Shown here: in pieces, positions 7,959-14,679 of the stretch
Numbering within the stretch: position 1 is the first letter of the stretch
Layout: each line of letters starts with the position of its first letter
Assembly: GCF_027563465.1 (NCBI RefSeq)
Contig: NZ_JAPFQA010000008.1
Location: 62,001 to 126,000 of the forward strand
Length of the DNA: 64,000 bases
Reading direction: 5' to 3'
Origin: Mesorhizobium qingshengii
GTDB taxonomy: Bacteria > Pseudomonadota > Alphaproteobacteria > Rhizobiales > Rhizobiaceae
Notes under the pieces: model-generated
The model's input: the letters and a program-made list of their open reading frames with translations, nothing else
Told to the model about the DNA's origin: nothing
The model's database searches: none
Made by a program: the position numbers and the translations under genes

Positions 7959-8876
7959 ATGCGTATCGTCGTAGCGCTCGGCGGAAACGCACTGCTGCGT
8001 CGTGGAGAGCCGATGACGGCCGGGAACCAGCGCGCCAACATCGTGCGCGCCGCCTCGGTGCTCGCCGAACTCGTCGGCGAAGGGCACTCGATCGTGATCA
8101 CGCACGGCAACGGACCGCAGGTGGGGCTTCTGGCCCTCCAGGCGGCGGCGACCTCGGATGGCGGCACATTTCCACTGGACGTGCTCGGCGCCGAGAGCGC
8201 CGGCATGATTGGCTATGTGATCGAGCAGGAGCTCGGCAACCTCCTCAGGCAGAGGCTGTTTGCGACCCTGCTGACGCAGGTGAAGGTGGATCCGCACGAT
8301 CCGGCTTTCGCTCATCCGACGAAGCCTATCGGCCCGGTTTACGACGAGGCAACGGCGCGCAGGCTTGCCACCGAACGCGGCTGGCAAATCGCGCCCGATG
8401 GCGACAAATGGCGCCGCGTCGTGCCCTCGCCCAAGCCGCTGGCGATCCTGGAAGCATCCGTGATCTCGTTCCTTGTCGAACGCGATGTCATCGTCATCTG
8501 CACCGGCGGCGGCGGCGTTCCGGTGGTGGCGCGAGACGATGGCAGTCTTTACGGCGTGGAGGCCGTTATCGACAAGGATCTGGCAAGCTCGCTTCTTGGC
8601 CGCCAGTTGAAAGCCGACATGCTGCTGATGCTGACCGATGTCGACGCCGTCTATGTCGACTTTGGAACCACCGCCGCTCATGCGCTCCGGCGAGTGACGC
8701 CCAGGGAGATGTCCGGACGGAATTTCCCCGCTGGCTCCATGGGACCGAAGGTCAGCGCCGCAATCGAGTTCGTTGAAGCGACCGGCAGGCCGGCCGCGAT
8801 CGGCAAGCTCGATGACGCCGTCGAAATCGTCAGGGGAAATCGCGGCACATGGCTCGAAGCCGGCGCTTCCCTTTGA
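7959..8876 (+). CDS. arcC: Carbamate kinase
   Basis: A 305-aa amino-acid-kinase-fold enzyme that transfers phosphate from carbamoyl phosphate to ADP, the ATP-yielding last step of the pathway. The start VVALGGNALLRRGEPMT, the ITHGNGPQVG loop and the ICTGGGGVPVV and MGPKVSAAIEF segments are family signatures. The ATG at 7959 overlaps the arcB end region (TGAGATG) and replaces a longer out-of-context frame beginning inside arcB. It closes the arcDABC operon. Confidence 0.95.
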   Translation: MRIVVALGGNALLRRGEPMTAGNQRANIVRAASVLAELVGEGHSIVITHGNGPQVGLLALQAAATSDGGTFPLDVLGAESAGMIGYVIEQELGNLLRQRLFATLLTQVKVDPHDPAFAHPTKPIGPVYDEATARRLATERGWQIAPDGDKWRRVVPSPKPLAILEASVISFLVERDVIVICTGGGGVPVVARDDGSLYGVEAVIDKDLASSLLGRQLKADMLLMLTDVDAVYVDFGTTAAHALRRVTPREMSGRNFPAGSMGPKVSAAIEFVEATGRPAAIGKLDDAVEIVRGNRGTWLEAGASL

Positions 8877-8915
8877 GGCGCGCCGGGCGGATGAGCCACC
8901 CAGTTCGGCCTCGCC

Positions 8916-9164
8916 CTAGAAAAGCGTGCCGTCGTGATGGAATGGCCGAACGTGGCTGGGAGACGCCGAGTTTGCCGCGGCGTCCACCGTGGCGCGTTTG
9001 TAAACCAGGCGTATGACAAAGGCGAAGTATCCGACCTGCAGCAGGACTAGGTCGACGATCGCCCAGCCTAGTGCGCTCCAGATTGAACCGGTTGCCGTGT
9101 AGGCCCATAGGGCCACGATGCCCGACGAAAAAAACATTCCCACCAAAAATTGCGGAAGATACAT
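8916..9164 (-). CDS. SyrA/ExoX-like small membrane protein
   Basis: An 82-aa protein whose body MYLPQFLVGMFFSSGIVALWAYTATGSIWSALGWAIVDLVLLQVGYF (read as two membrane helices) resembles the SyrA / exopolysaccharide-production-repressor family of rhizobia, small inner-membrane proteins that alter exopolysaccharide synthesis. I prefer the Met at 9164 because the family begins MYxPxF; a start at 9227 would add 21 atypical residues. It is divergent from the FixK-like regulator, and an FNR/FixK box (9261) lies 97 bases upstream, so oxygen-dependent control is possible. Family assignment is by resemblance only. Confidence 0.6.
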   Translation of the reverse strand: MYLPQFLVGMFFSSGIVALWAYTATGSIWSALGWAIVDLVLLQVGYFAFVIRLVYKRATVDAAANSASPSHVRPFHHDGTLF

Positions 9165-9260
9165 CGCTGCCCACCAGCCGTTCCGATGCAAGGGTTCGAA
9201 GTCCCCCACTGCTATCGCCCAGCGCAAAGGAACATTCTAGCGGCCGGAGTGCCTGGCCGC

Positions 9261-9274
9261 TTGATATGAATCAA
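9261..9274. promoter_or_regulatory. FNR/FixK box between syrA-like and fixK-like genes
   Basis: TTGATATGAATCAA is a perfect TTGAT-N4-ATCAA palindrome. It lies 106 bases upstream of the regulator start (9381) and 97 bases upstream of the SyrA-like start on the other strand. It could serve either gene. For the regulator it would mean autoregulation or control by another FixK/FnrN. Confidence 0.8.
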
Positions 9275-9380
9275 CAAGCCGGACGACCAGATTAGGTAGT
9301 TTCCCGTAGGGACATAACCGAATTTCGCCACCTGCGGATTCGCGCGATTGCTGTGTCGCGGATCAACCGGGAAAACAGCC

Positions 9381-10028
9381 ATGCACACCTACACGACCTC
9401 CAGAATTGCCCTGCCGTCACGGTCCTCCCAGCCTGCCCTGCCAGAGGCTTTCGAGCCCGCGCTGCTGCAACCGCTCAGCTTCTTTCCCGCCGGCGCGGAA
9501 ATCTATGCCCAGGGCGAGAAGGCAGGGCCCTTCTATCAGGTCGAATTCGGCGCCGTCCGCATCTACCGCCTGCTGGCCGATGGCCGCCGGCAGATCAGTG
9601 CCTTTCACCTGGCCGGCGAGACATTCGGCTTCGAGGCCGACAGCACGCATCATTTCTTCGCCGAGGCAATCAACGCCACCGGCATCCGCGTCTTCCGCTT
9701 CGCCACCGGTGCGGACATCTCCCGTCAGTTGCTGCCGCTGGCGCTCAAAGGGCTGACCAGGGCGCAGGAACACCTGTTGGTCCTCGGCCGCCAGAATGCC
9801 ATCGAACGCGTCGCCGCCTTCCTCCTCGACATGGCCGAGCGGCAGGGTGGATTGCAGCCGATCGAGCTGCCGATGTCGCGCATGGACATCGGCGACTATC
9901 TCGGCCTCACCATCGAGACCGTGTCGCGGGTTTTCAGCAGGCTGAAGGACAAGGGCGTGATCCGCCTGTCCAGCCTGCGCAGCGTCGAAATCGTCAAGCA
10001 CGACGCCCTGCAAGATATGAGCGAATGA
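9381..10028 (+). CDS. FixK/FNR-family transcriptional regulator
   Basis: A 215-aa Crp/FNR-superfamily activator. Residues 30-120 form the cyclic-nucleotide-like beta roll. The helix-turn-helix is at about 168-190, with recognition helix TIETVSRVFSRL carrying Glu179, Ser182 and Arg183, the trio that reads TTGAT-N4-ATCAA. There is no cysteine in the protein, so it cannot hold an FNR-type iron-sulfur cluster; it resembles FixK, which depends on an upstream oxygen sensor. Several matching boxes lie in the preceding 9 kb. The ATG at 9381 is chosen; an upstream ATG at 9348 adds eleven codons without family resemblance. Confidence 0.88.
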   Translation: MHTYTTSRIALPSRSSQPALPEAFEPALLQPLSFFPAGAEIYAQGEKAGPFYQVEFGAVRIYRLLADGRRQISAFHLAGETFGFEADSTHHFFAEAINATGIRVFRFATGADISRQLLPLALKGLTRAQEHLLVLGRQNAIERVAAFLLDMAERQGGLQPIELPMSRMDIGDYLGLTIETVSRVFSRLKDKGVIRLSSLRSVEIVKHDALQDMSE

Positions 10029-10077
10029 CCAACGGTAGCGCATTGCTTCCGCAACAACCCAGGATTAGAGGCCGCAT

Positions 10078-10599
10078 ATGACCAAGAACAGCGCGATTAC
10101 CACACGTACCGGATTTCACTTTGAGGTGCGCCGTGCGCGGCCCGAAGACGAACCGACCCTGGCGGAGTTCTTCACCCATGTGACGCCAGACGACCTGCGG
10201 TTTCGCTTTCTCGGCGGAGTGAAGGAAGTTTCGCACGAGCGGCTTGTCGCAATGACGCGGTCCGATGACGCGCGAATACACAATTTTCTGGCTTTCTCGA
10301 CCGACGGAATGCTGATCGCGGTCGGAACACTCGCGTGCGATGAGGCTCGGCGGCACGGAGAGGTCGCGATTTGCATCAGAGCGGATCGCAAGCATATGGG
10401 CGTCAGCTGGGAACTGCTCGCTTACATAGCGAGATATGCTGAAGGCTTGGGCCTCCACACAATCGAGTCGATCGAGAACCGCGAAAACCGTGCAGCCATC
10501 GAGCTCGAACGTGACATGGGGTTCACCGTCACGGCGTACCCCGACGATCCGACCCTCGTCCTGGTTCAACGCCAGCTGGGCAGCGGACTGCCGGACTAG
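10078..10599 (+). CDS. GNAT-family N-acetyltransferase
   Basis: A 173-aa protein of the GNAT fold. After EVRRARPEDEPTLAEFF come the central beta strands, then the acetyl-CoA loop region AICIRADRKHMGVSWELLAYIARYAEGLGL, in which KHMGVSWELL takes the place of the usual Q/RxxGxG/A. ENRENRAAIELERDMGF is the typical C-terminal helix. GAGGCC precedes the ATG. It follows the FixK-like gene by 49 bases in the same direction and may be co-transcribed. Such domains also occur attached to acyl-CoA synthetases and may acetylate proteins; the substrate here is unknown. Confidence 0.82.
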   Translation: MTKNSAITTRTGFHFEVRRARPEDEPTLAEFFTHVTPDDLRFRFLGGVKEVSHERLVAMTRSDDARIHNFLAFSTDGMLIAVGTLACDEARRHGEVAICIRADRKHMGVSWELLAYIARYAEGLGLHTIESIENRENRAAIELERDMGFTVTAYPDDPTLVLVQRQLGSGLPD

Positions 10600-10867
10600 C
10601 TGCCACAGCTTGCCAGTTTTTCAGGGACCCGGAAATGGAGTTTGCTGCCCACGGCGGTTTCCTCATCCGTGGCGTCGCCAGCAGGTCGACGCCGGGTCCG
10701 GCATTCCCATGGCATGCTTGGATGCAGGCGGACGCTGCCGAGCAAGTTGACGTGGCGATCCGGAGCGCGGTAAAGGCGAAGGCGTGAACGCCCTTTCGGT
10801 AGCAAAATGGTAGCAGCGGCCACTTGGGCTCCTGTCGAAAGCCAGAAAACCTAACGAAATCAGGCAT

Positions 10868-10957
10868 GGAGGAATGGCCGAGCGGTTTAAGGCACCGGTC
10901 TTGAAAACCGGCGTGGGTGCAAGCTCACCGTGGGTTCGAATCCCACTTCCTCCGCCA
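10868..10957 (+). tRNA. tRNA-Ser(UGA)
   Basis: A 90-base class II tRNA. The acceptor stem GGAGGAA pairs with TTCCTCC followed by G and an encoded CCA. The anticodon loop CTTGAAA gives anticodon UGA, and a long variable arm (GCGTGGGTGCAAGCTCACC region) and TTCGAAT T-loop are visible. Its 3' end forms the left attachment site of the integrated element (10944-10958). Confidence 0.97.
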
Positions 10958-10958
10958 G
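10944..10958 (+). repeat. attL: direct repeat at the tRNA-Ser 3' end
   Basis: CACTTCCTCCGCCAG, covering the last 14 bases of tRNA-Ser plus one base, is repeated exactly at 27275-27289. An integrase gene lies just inside it. This is the usual layout of an element inserted at a tRNA 3' end, which leaves the tRNA intact on the integrase side. Confidence 0.88.
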
Positions 10959-11066
10959 ATACCCTCACCAACGTTTACCGCTGTTGCCAAAAGATACGTA
11001 AAAGCAACGCAATAAGCCCACCTTCTTTTCCCATCGTTGCCCGTTCATCCCAAGATTGACATTGCT

Positions 11067-11122
11067 ATACCCGGTTGAAACCGGGGTATGAAACCGGGTA
11101 TGATTTTCAACCTACCGGGTAT
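11067..11122. promoter_or_regulatory. Three ACCGGG(G)TAT repeats before the integrase
   Basis: Copies are at about 11080-11089, 11093-11101 and 11114-11122, and an inverted copy ATACCCGG at 11067-11074 forms a palindrome with the first. Related words, CGGGTAC and CGGGGTATTTTT, occur near the other end at 27192-27214. Repeats of this kind at both ends of an element fit integrase arm-binding or excisionase sites. Confidence 0.5.
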
Positions 11123-11139
11123 TTTTGGGAATCGAAGCC

Positions 11140-12384
11140 ATGCTGACCGATATCGCAGTCAAGAAAGCCAAGGCGGCCGACAAGCCGTACAAGATGGCGG
11201 ACGGCAGCGGCCTGCACCTTTTCGTCAGCACAGCGGGCGGCAAACTATGGCGTTTCCGATACGAGTTCGGCGGGAAGGAAAAGCTTCTGTCTTTTGGGCC
11301 ATACCCGGACGTTTCGCTTTTGGAAGCACGCGCGGCGCGTGACGATGCTAAGAAGACGATACGCGACGGACGCGACCCCGGCATCGCAAAGAAGCTGCGC
11401 AAGCTGGCGCATACCACCGACACAGGAAACACATTCGAGGCAATAGCGCGCGAGTGGCACGACATCCACAAGTCGACATGGGCAGAGCGGCACGCGCATG
11501 ATGTGCTGTTCAGCCTTGAACGCGATGTTTTCCCGACGTTAGGAAATGTTCCAATCAAGGATATTTCCGCCGCCGATGTCTATTCATTGCTTCGCCCTAT
11601 TGAGTTGCGTGGCGCAAAGGAAACAGCACGCCGAATCCGTCAGCGCATGAGCGCGGTGTTTGAGCGTGCAATCGCCTCGGGTCGAGCGACAGACAATCCC
11701 GCGGCATCAGTCAAGGGCGCGATGGCGCCTATGAAAAAGGGTAAGCAGCCCGCAATCACTGACTTAGACAGAGCGCGTGAAATGCTGACCAAGGCAGAGG
11801 GAGAACCGGCGCATCCTGTCACCAAGCTTGCGTTACGCATCCTCGCTCTGACTGCCGTTCGGCCAGGTACGCTGACGACAACGCCATGGGCGGAGTGGGC
11901 GAGCCTCGATGTAGACGCGCCGGTCTGGCAGATACCAGCCGCACGAATGAAGTTGCGGCTGCAGCACAAAGAAGACGATGCGCGCGACCACATTGTTCCG
12001 CTGTCCCGGCAAGCCGTCGAGGCGATTGCTGCCCTGCGCGTAATCAGCGGGCGCGGCCCCCTCGCCTTCCCCAATACGCGCCACGCACACAAGCCCATGA
12101 GCGAGAACGCAATCGGCTATCTGCTCAACCGGGCTGGCTTCCACCACAAGCACGTTCCGCATGGCTGGCGTTCGACTTTCTCAACGGTCATGAACGAGCG
12201 CTTTCCTGCCGACAGATATGTGATTGATTTGATGCTTTCCCACTTACCGAAAGATGGTGTCGAGCGGGCTTACAATCGTGCAGAACACCTAGCGCGCCGT
12301 CGCGAACTGGCGCAGGTATGGGCCGATTTGATCTTGGCGGATGCTAGGCCGGCAACAGACTTACTGGCTGGTGCGCGAAGGTAG
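11140..12384 (+). CDS. int: P4-type tyrosine integrase
   Basis: A 414-aa site-specific recombinase. Residues 1-90 form the DUF4102-type arm-binding domain (LTDIAVKKAKAADKPYKMAD, then LFVSTAGGKLWRF). A SAM-like core-binding domain follows, then the catalytic domain with Arg in LTAVRPG, His-x-x-Arg in HGWRSTF, His in LSHLPKD and the nucleophile Tyr in ERAYNRAEH. The ATG at 11140 is preferred over a TTG five codons earlier because P4-type integrases begin MLTD. It inserts the element into tRNA-Ser next door. A bidirectional hairpin terminator follows at 12396. Confidence 0.95.
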   Translation: MLTDIAVKKAKAADKPYKMADGSGLHLFVSTAGGKLWRFRYEFGGKEKLLSFGPYPDVSLLEARAARDDAKKTIRDGRDPGIAKKLRKLAHTTDTGNTFEAIAREWHDIHKSTWAERHAHDVLFSLERDVFPTLGNVPIKDISAADVYSLLRPIELRGAKETARRIRQRMSAVFERAIASGRATDNPAASVKGAMAPMKKGKQPAITDLDRAREMLTKAEGEPAHPVTKLALRILALTAVRPGTLTTTPWAEWASLDVDAPVWQIPAARMKLRLQHKEDDARDHIVPLSRQAVEAIAALRVISGRGPLAFPNTRHAHKPMSENAIGYLLNRAGFHHKHVPHGWRSTFSTVMNERFPADRYVIDLMLSHLPKDGVERAYNRAEHLARRRELAQVWADLILADARPATDLLAGARR

Positions 12385-12395
12385 GACAACAAAAA

Positions 12396-12411
12396 CCCCG
12401 CCGAAGCGGGG
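12396..12411. terminator. Bidirectional terminator between integrase and 94-aa gene
   Basis: CCCCGC-CGAA-GCGGGG hairpin, with five A on the left (a T run for minus-strand transcripts) and CTTTG on the right. It separates two convergent genes. Confidence 0.75.
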
Positions 12412-12436
12412 CTTTGTCGTTCGTGGTGCGTGACGT

Positions 12437-12721
12437 CTAGGCGAGCATTCCACCCGGACAAAGCGCCGTCCGAAACAGCAAGCACTGCTCACACGGCTTG
12501 TCGCCTGGCGCTACATCAATTAGTACCTCGCCAAGCATCACCCTATCCCTTTGTGGATCCGCTACGGCAAACGACCGCACGCCGTAGATTTCGACGCCTT
12601 TGGTGGTTCTTACTCTGGTTAGCACCAGCGATGGCATTGGCTGGTCTCTATGCGATATGCACTGTCCTAGTTTGAATTGCCATTCGGTGGCGGCTTGGGT
12701 GTTAACCGTGTGGGCATTCAT
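12437..12721 (-). CDS. Hypothetical element protein with cysteine cluster
   Basis: A 94-aa protein. The start at 12721 is supported by a GAGGAG site eight bases upstream. The middle (SLVLTRVRTTKGVEIYGVRSF) looks like beta strands. The C terminus has CEQCLLFRTALCPGG, a three-cysteine cluster that could bind metal. No named family recognised. It is divergent from the Xre regulator, with an inverted repeat between them, so it is probably under that regulator's control. Confidence 0.6.
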   Translation of the reverse strand: MNAHTVNTQAATEWQFKLGQCISHRDQPMPSLVLTRVRTTKGVEIYGVRSFAVADPQRDRVMLGEVLIDVAPGDKPCEQCLLFRTALCPGGMLA

Positions 12722-12741
12722 GGCGTGGCTCCTCGTTGCAT

Positions 12742-12765
12742 CATAGTGGCGTTTTCGCTACTATG
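12742..12765. promoter_or_regulatory. Operator-like inverted repeat between divergent genes
   Basis: CATAGTGGCG-TTTT-CGCTACTATG has 10-base arms with one mismatch. The core GGCGTTTTCG (12748-12757) recurs at 12797-12806, just before the regulator's ribosome site. Two similar sites flanking a divergent promoter suit autoregulation by the Xre protein encoded at 12823. Confidence 0.5.
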
Positions 12766-12822
12766 TAAACAATACTACTGGAAATCGCCACGTCAAGGCG
12801 TTTTCGATACGGAGAAGCGATT

Positions 12823-13050
12823 TTGTCACCAGCACAATGTAGGATGGCTAGAGCAGCGCTAATGCTGGGCGTCAGGGAGTTGTCGACGGCTGCCGATGTC
12901 TCGACCAACACGATAACCCGATTTGAGAAAGGCGAAGAACTTAAGCCACGTACAGTCGCCGCTATCCGCGCAGCACTCGATGCGGCTGGCATCATCTTTA
13001 TCGATCAGAACGGCAATGGCCCTGGTGTGAGATTGCGAGACAGAATCTGA
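12823..13050 (+). CDS. Xre-family transcriptional regulator
   Basis: A 75-aa DNA-binding protein with one helix-turn-helix: CRMARAALMLGVRELSTAADVSTNTITRFEKGEELKPRTVAAIRAAL. The tail GIIFIDQNGNGPGVRLR is typical of many short alphaproteobacterial Xre proteins, which usually begin with a TPAQCRAARxLL-like text. For that reason the TTG at 12823 is chosen; it has GGAGAAG six bases upstream. The next in-frame ATG is at 12844. It probably controls the element, and the divergent operator lies at 12742-12806. Confidence 0.8.
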   Translation: MSPAQCRMARAALMLGVRELSTAADVSTNTITRFEKGEELKPRTVAAIRAALDAAGIIFIDQNGNGPGVRLRDRI

Positions 13051-13059
13051 ATATGCCGA

Positions 13060-13079
13060 TCGGTATAGAAATATACCGA
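13060..13079. promoter_or_regulatory. Perfect inverted repeat upstream of the 167-aa gene
   Basis: TCGGTATA-GAAA-TATACCGA has perfect 8-base arms. It lies ten bases after the Xre gene and about 58 bases before the start at 13137. There is no T run, so an operator is more likely than a terminator. Confidence 0.35.
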
Positions 13080-13136
13080 ATAGCATAATAATTACAGTGG
13101 GTTGACTCCATTGCGCTTACGTGACCTTGATAGCGC

Positions 13137-13640
13137 ATGGACATCCCTATGCCAACACAACTAGGCACCATTTACACCGCGAAAGAAGCGGCTAGCCGGC
13201 TCAAGATGACGCAGCGAGGCGTTATCACGCTGGGCAAGCGGTACGGTTGCTGCTCCATGAATGGGCGAAACGCACTGTTTTCTGAGCAAGATTTGCTCGA
13301 CATCTGGCAGATCATGCGCGCTCCGGCTACCGCGACTAAGCGCGCCACGGCCAGCGCAATCGCATTCTATACATCTGACGCCTCCTACAAGGATCTTCTC
13401 CGCACGGACCAACGAAAACGTGAGGAGAAGCGACGCTTGTGTAAGGAACGCGAGGCTGCAGAGCGCGAGCGCCGCCTCGAAATAAAGCGGCAAGCGTCCC
13501 GCGCAAAGCTTGATGCGGTAGCTGCTAAAGCGGGCCGCGGCTTTGGAGGCGAAGCGGAAGCCGGTGGATACCGAACCTCTCGACTTCAACAACCGAGATC
13601 CGGCCTACTGGACAGACGAGAGAAAGAACCGACTGCGTGA
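13137..13640 (+). CDS. Helix-turn-helix protein with coiled-coil tail, possibly frameshifted
   Basis: A 167-aa protein. Residues 10-65 (IYTAKEAASRLKMTQRGVITLGKRYGCCSMNGRNALFSEQDL region) look like a MerR/excisionase-type winged helix. Residues 95-130 are strongly charged and helical (RKREEKRRLCKEREAAERERRLEIK). After about residue 128 the frame turns Gly/Arg-rich and loses protein-like character. A different frame from 13522 to 13677 reads naturally (DFNNRDPAYWTDERKNRLRD) and ends in an ATGA overlap with the next gene. A one-base shift near 13525 would join them. The start could also be the Met at 13149. Confidence 0.55.
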   Translation: MDIPMPTQLGTIYTAKEAASRLKMTQRGVITLGKRYGCCSMNGRNALFSEQDLLDIWQIMRAPATATKRATASAIAFYTSDASYKDLLRTDQRKREEKRRLCKEREAAERERRLEIKRQASRAKLDAVAAKAGRGFGGEAEAGGYRTSRLQQPRSGLLDRREKEPTA

Positions 13641-13677
13641 TGAGCGCGTAGCCAGGCTGAATGGGGACGCGAAATGA
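13564..13677 (+). CDS. Possible small ORF or out-of-frame tail of the preceding gene
   Basis: The frame is open from 13522 (after a TAG) to the TGA at 13675-13677. A GTG at 13564 would give 37 residues containing DFNNRDPAYWTDERKNRLRD. Its stop overlaps the ATG of the next gene (ATGA), a coupling seen across this element. It is either a separate small protein or the true C terminus of the 13137 gene after a frameshift. Confidence 0.35.
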   Translation: MDTEPLDFNNRDPAYWTDERKNRLRDERVARLNGDAK

Positions 13678-13874
13678 CCCATGAACCTCGAACCGTAACC
13701 AACGCCGCTCTCGATAAACTCCCCCTCTTCGCCACCGATCTGGAAATCGCCATCGCGATCGTGGGAAAGATGAGGCCCGCCAACCAAGGAGTTGGTGCAT
13801 GGGGTGACTTGGCTGGCTATCCGGAATACCGGAAGGCTGAGGCCGAAGAAGAAAGATTGCCTATTCAGAAATGA
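13674..13874 (+). CDS. Small hypothetical element protein
   Basis: A 66-aa protein beginning MTHEPRTVTNAALDKLPLFATDLEIAIAIVGKM, a mostly helical text. It starts within the stop codon of the frame ending at 13677. It converges with the tail gene on the minus strand and overlaps its end by 14 bases. No family recognised. Confidence 0.5.
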   Translation: MTHEPRTVTNAALDKLPLFATDLEIAIAIVGKMRPANQGVGAWGDLAGYPEYRKAEAEEERLPIQK

Positions 13875-14328
13875 GGGTGATCGCCCGCAATTCGTCCGGA
13901 GTTTTTGCTTCGTCAATTTCGGCAATCTTCGTTGCGTCTCGCAATTGCTGTTTATCGGCAGCGACGGCTGCAAGCTTACCCTGATCTCCGGTCTCGATAG
14001 CCTGCAACGCTTCTATATCTTTTGCCGCCAATAGAGGCGCACGCTCTACTCGCAAGCGATCGCGAGTAATATCTCGCGCCTTGTCCATGTCGACAATTAT
14101 TTTCCCATCCAGCACCGACCATGCATTTCGCATGTCCTGGTGCTCGGTCGGGAAATCCCCCAACTGGCAACGATGCCAGCCGGACGCAGCTATCCCAATC
14201 GCTTCCCATGTTTCCTTGTTCGCGTCAACCTGTGCCTGAACGTCCTCATCGGACGGGTCGGATGGTTCGAATATTTGCATGCGACCAACTGAGCCGTTGT
14301 CAAAAGCGATAGCTACGATAGTCGCCAT
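13861..14328 (-). CDS. Phage tail-associated hypothetical protein
   Basis: A 155-aa protein, last gene of the minus-strand tail module. The N-terminal half is mixed alpha/beta. The second half is an amphipathic helical stretch (KARDITRDRLRVERAPLLAAKDIEALQAIE, then DEAKTPDELRAI) of the kind found in phage tail-fibre assembly and DUF4376-like proteins. Its ATG directly follows the TAA of the upstream gene. The role is inferred from position and pattern. Confidence 0.65.
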   Translation of the reverse strand: MATIVAIAFDNGSVGRMQIFEPSDPSDEDVQAQVDANKETWEAIGIAASGWHRCQLGDFPTEHQDMRNAWSVLDGKIIVDMDKARDITRDRLRVERAPLLAAKDIEALQAIETGDQGKLAAVAADKQQLRDATKIAEIDEAKTPDELRAITLISE

Positions 14329-14679
14329 TTATTGCACTCCAAATCCTGACACATGCCATGCAGCAGGATCGGCCGCAAGATTGGTCGTTGCTGTATTATC
14401 CGTGCAGTCGATCGCTACGCTTCCCGCCGCTTGAGCACCGTTTCGTATATTCGGCCTTCGCGCGTTGGCGACGGCATATGTCGTTGCGGTCATCTCGGCA
14501 GCGCAGTTGCAGCACCAATTGGCGGATGTGAAAGCAGTCGTCAGCGTTACCGTAAGAATGCCGAGACCTGTATCTGTTATGCTCGCAACATTGAAACTTC
14601 CGGCATTCGTCGGAACTCCCCCAGAAACGGTAGCCTTGATCCAGAACCCCGAAAGGTCGTCTGATTTTAACTGACCCAT
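14329..14679 (-). CDS. Phage hypothetical protein in tail-fibre module
   Basis: A 116-aa protein rich in Thr, Ala and Gly (LGILTVTLTTAFTSANWCCNCAAEM), suggesting a beta-rich structural protein. The start ATG overlaps the stop of the tail-spike gene (TAATG). It is probably a virion surface or fibre accessory protein; no named family. Confidence 0.6.
   Translation of the reverse strand: MGQLKSDDLSGFWIKATVSGGVPTNAGSFNVASITDTGLGILTVTLTTAFTSANWCCNCAAEMTATTYAVANARRPNIRNGAQAAGSVAIDCTDNTATTNLAADPAAWHVSGFGVQ

Noticed and set aside
10600..10867. Search for a gene between the GNAT gene and tRNA-Ser
   Set aside because: Frames here have no start signals or protein-like text; treated as plain intergenic DNA.
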